Part shown: positions 60,554 to 64,000 of the stretch, piece by piece
How the letters are laid out: each line of letters begins with the position of its first letter
Position numbering within the stretch: the first letter of the stretch is position 1
Assembly (NCBI GenBank): GCA_030268105.1
Contig: BSDZ01000017.1
Coordinates: forward strand, 3,142,001 to 3,206,000
Direction: 5' to 3'
DNA: 64,000 nucleotides
From: Volvox africanus
Lineage: Eukaryota > Chlorophyta > Chlorophyceae > Chlamydomonadales > Volvocaceae
Position numbers and translations under genes: made by a program
The notes under the pieces: model-generated
Database searches by the model: none
The model's input: the letters and a program-made list of their open reading frames with translations, nothing else
Told to the model about the DNA's origin: nothing

Positions 60554-62919
60554 CTGCGGTCAGTAAGGGACCATCCGCGTTCTCTCTGGCCGCATGAGTG
60601 AAGTGCCAGGACATGCCGTACACTGCAACCATCGCCCCTTGCTTGTGGGTCCATCCACATCCTGCCATAAATTGACCAATGCTAGATCTTGGCCCTCTGT
60701 GCCAATGGCGCAGCAGGTAAGAAATACTTCCCGTATCGTAGGTACTTTGCACTTTACTCCACCACGGTAAGCAATCCTGAATATCGGTCATCCTTCGTCC
60801 TGCTCCGTTAAGTACGTAACAGATATGTGGTGCGAGCATGCCGGTGCGGATACCGATGCAGGTTTTGGTTGGTGCACAGTGACACTGGATTCCTACAATT
60901 GGGTCTGCCACGCAGCCCATCCGCTGTCACCAGAGCAGTGTGGCCCTGGTCCCAGAGCCCACAACTGGCAACCGCTGTGCAGCTGATGCGAGCGGGAAAC
61001 GGGAGACGGTGACGTAGCATCTGTTTGAACCCACATGGGTCCCCAGTCGGAGGAAGTATATGTATGTCGTCTTTCGAATGCCCTACCTCCCACCACTGCT
61101 ATTTCCGGCCATCGTATAATGAGCTGACAAGGGTATACTATCCGTGAAAGCAGACGGCGCAACTATAGTTTCCATTACCACGCACGTCGGATTTGGCCCA
61201 ACCTCGCTAAAGACGAAGTGGAAGAAGCTTACTGCGGCACCCTAAGCGCGTACGGGGCTACAGGCTGCTTCCTATCTACCTGTCCATTCTCCCTGGCTGC
61301 GGATGCTCCGGTGCACTGCCCGGTACGCTCACTCTACTCACCCCGACACTTAACATATACAAATCGGATCCGCGGGGATATCCTTGTCGATATATGTGAC
61401 TGCCAGGTGCCAGCTATTGCTATTGTTGCTTGTTTGAGTAGAAACGAATGGATTGTCCGTGAATCTAGCTGATGAATGCCAAGCTGACCAGATCTAAACT
61501 GGGCCTATGATGGCATCCTTGCTTTCCATTGGATAAGATACGACAGGAAACAAGGGAAAGGCGGAAGCCCTTATGGGACACACGGCATGGGGACCACCCC
61601 ATCCTGTATCTCTTCTGGGTTTATGTAACAGTTTCCCAAGGCCCAGCGACGCAGGGCGACGCCGGCCCCCACCGCCTTCCATACCTGCTGCCTAAGAGGC
61701 CTGATATCTGCGATATCCGGATATCTGCTGTCTTCTCCTTGATCTTTTGTGCAGACGTTTGGATTTTGAATTGTCGGATCGGAGGACTCGGATACGCGCC
61801 CAACTGTTTAGCAGAAAAGTGCAGGAGAGGTTTGGAGACTATTGTACATGTTGGTGAAAAATGACCCCGGCCTACCACTTAACCTTTCGTACCCAAGTTG
61901 TTGTACCCAAGTTGCTGTACCTTCATTTCTGCTTTCCAAGGTAGCGGCCGAATATGGAGGGCCCTATACCACATGTCATCGACAAAACGTTTCCGAACTG
62001 TTTCTGCTTTGCGTGATCTTAACGGCCGTTAAGTTTGGATCATTAGTGATAGGACGGGCTTCTATGCGCATCTAGCTGCCTTTGTTAGGGGCGCGGCTGG
62101 ATACCAAAGCTAGGACCCTGCTTGCCCGCTCCAGCATTTCAGCAACTCTGCCTTGAAATGTGTTAGGCATACCTAAAGCCAAGCAAATGTACAATCGTGG
62201 AATATAGTGGATCCTGCAACGGTTGGCCAAAATGCACACCTCTTGTTCATGGACTCCAACTTCCTGGACATCCTGTAAACCAAAGCGCACCCCAGCATGG
62301 CTAAATTGTGTCACCAGCCCTTTCCGTTATCGTTAAAATTAGGATAATAGTTATCAAGCCTGAATACTACCAGCGAATGTGTGACCAAAGGATATAAAGC
62401 CGTTCGTAAGAAAAATGCGATCGGATATAAGCGATTAATACGGCGTCTACGCTCACGCCCCAGACTGAGGTTAAACCCTTCCGGAGAGACACCTTAACAA
62501 CACTCATACGCAGATACGTTCCGTCATTGCGGCCACATAACAGCTGCAGAATCAAGCCTAACGCATATATGCAGGAAAACTGTGGCACTACGACAGACCG
62601 TGTGGCACGTAAGATTTGATATTTGGCATTTGTCACGCCCACGTTAACCTTTCGCGTGCGCATACATTTCCAAAGCAGCCCTGCACTCAGTTCCCACCAC
62701 ACTTCTGTGGCAGGCCGTGAGGTGCAAATTTTGCACCACACGGCCTGCTTCTTTCTGATGCATCGCTCTCCGCATTTTGTCGTACAGATGTCCCAACGCA
62801 TGTCGCCATAGGGTGCCCAGTGTAGTACAGGTTCCCACCCCGTTTCAACCCACCACGCACAAAAAGCGATTAGGCCCGCCGTCCCACTTTTTTTCCTGTT
62901 CGTTGCTCGCACCACGTCC
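60554..62919. other. Stretch without a supported gene
   Basis: About 2.4 kb. It may contain further exons of the unidentified minus-strand gene near 60600-61000 and the 3' untranslated region of the membrane-protein gene ending at 62920. Nothing is conserved enough to annotate. Confidence 0.35.
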
Positions 62920-63678
62920 TCAGCCCTGACGCACAACCCGCGCGCCCAACTCCGCCGTGTTTGCAACTGTGTCCGCTGCCGCAGTCGTCGCCTGGCTTAT
63001 GACGTACAGAACGCTGTTATGCACCACCAGCAAGGACGCCAGGCCATCTGTCATGCTGCCCTGCACGTTCACCATATGACCCTGTACCGCCGATGCGTGG
63101 CCCGCCAGGGCAGCCAGCTGCGACTGTACCTGAGCGCGCACTTGTGCACCTGCTTCGGTAGACTGCTGCAGCGTAGAGCTGACCGCTTCGCCAGCCCGCT
63201 CTCCGAGGACGGTTTTATCAAGGCCGCCCGGAGCCAAAAACGAAACCGCCACCACAGCACCCGCGGCGGCGACAGTAGCGAGCAACAGCAGTGCGGTACT
63301 GCTGGATGTGGAAGGCATATCGGCGGCCGCATCCTCGCCAATTTGCACAGAAGAATCGCTGTGCGCCTCTGGCGCTGGTACAACTGGGGCGCCACCGGAG
63401 AGCGATACCCATGTGTCTGCCTACCGCAGATCGGCCATGTAAGGGCGGCACCTCAGCACAATTTTTCCGACCCATATTACTGTCCAATCCAAACGGCACG
63501 AATGTCCTCAGACAGTACAAGACGGCATTTGCTAAAGACATGACGAGCGGCGCTTTTTAACATTGTACACGAACAAGCTAACTTATTGACTGCTCAGAAA
63601 TTACAAGACCAGTGTTTAACCGTTGTTCACTGACAGCAACAGTGCGCCCTTACGGCCCAAACCCTCGAAATCCGTACC
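62920..63678 (-). CDS. 3' part of an unknown single-pass membrane protein (partial)
   Basis: Two exons are supported: one ending at 63678 (ELTPTLALSEATADIAK, start near 63740-63760 uncertain) and the last, 63420-62920. They join in phase (AK|ADTWVSLSGGA). The last exon encodes an acidic, Pro/Ser-rich stretch, then one hydrophobic segment (STALLLLATVAAAGAVVAV), then about 100 residues that are Ala/Gln/Val-rich and likely helical (LDKTVLGERAG, VRAQVQSQLAALAG), ending ELGARVVRQG. I do not recognise the family. The 5' part of the gene runs beyond 63760, probably out of the window. Confidence 0.5.
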
Positions 63679-64000
63679 TTGGCAATATCGGCTGTTGCTT
63701 CAGACAACGCCAACGTGGGAGTCAGCTCCTCCTCAGCAACTGTTGGTTCATGTAAGGAAATACACAATAACTGGATCCTACATGAAATTTAGATGTTTGG
63801 CTAGCTAAATCAGGCGCGGCGCCTTTCTGTTGGCCCTTCCTGATACCTAGGCATACGCAGCACATACACACACACCTAGGCGGCATACATCGGACCTGCT
63901 AACGATGCATGTGGAGTAAGATGAACTATTCAACAATACATACACTTCAAGACCTATTCACGATTGCAGGGGTGATTTCTTACCAGCAGCCGCATCTAAT

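Noticed and set aside
62367..62966. 199-codon minus-strand open frame
   Set aside because: It overlaps the terminal exon of the membrane-protein gene in another frame and reads as Trp/Cys/Arg-rich noise without splice or homology support.

Overview
The window is nuclear DNA of a eukaryote, almost certainly a volvocine (Chlamydomonadales) green alga. The evidence is genes split into many short exons by GT-AG introns of roughly 80-1200 nt, Ala/Gly/Pro/Ser-rich low-complexity insertions, plant-type transit peptides, a ciliary IFT25 gene, TTTTAGGG-like interstitial repeats, and proteins resembling green-algal families. Base composition looks moderate rather than very GC-rich, so a Volvox-like genome fits better than Chlamydomonas reinhardtii; I cannot name the species. 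I built the gene models by hand, requiring splice sites, reading phase and family conservation to agree.

Layout, left to right: (1) the 3' end of an unrecognised plus-strand gene (to 281). (2) A patatin-like phospholipase on the minus strand (4141-1896), head to head with (3) a plastid-targeted glyoxalase/VOC-fold protein on the plus strand (4844-9206). (4) A very large USP10/UBP24-type deubiquitinase on the minus strand (21662-11016, 10 exons, about 2150 aa), head to head with (5) an acid-lipase-family triacylglycerol lipase on the plus strand (22615-28551, 12 exons, 527 aa). (6) A 34-exon plus-strand gene (29512-45082) encoding a predicted 2306-aa protein with four consecutive pyruvate kinase modules behind an N-terminal Met-Gly-Cys acylation motif. 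(7) An intronless Sua5/YRDC threonylcarbamoyl-AMP synthase on the minus strand (48320-46605). (8) A minus-strand series: IFT25 (51181-50261), mitochondrial complex I 24-kDa subunit NUO5/NDUFV2 (54342-51913) and an unrecognised RPxSARP-repeat protein (57543-54796). (9) A gene-poor stretch with one candidate exon (60553-60427). (10) The 3' end of a minus-strand single-pass membrane protein that runs off the window (63678-62920).

The most striking item is the four-module pyruvate kinase. All 34 exons join in phase. Modules 1-3 share intron positions, including an identical 172-nt exon in each. Modules 1 and 3 keep the catalytic residues I can check, while modules 2 and 4 have lost different ones. 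A second pattern is genome-level: six introns in five of these genes need a GC donor (mostly AG|GCAAGT or AG|GCAGGT) to keep the protein in frame, out of about 74 introns modelled. The genes are mostly unrelated housekeeping genes rather than a cluster; the only spatial logic I see is two head-to-head pairs likely sharing promoters, and IFT25 lying near a possibly ciliary protein.
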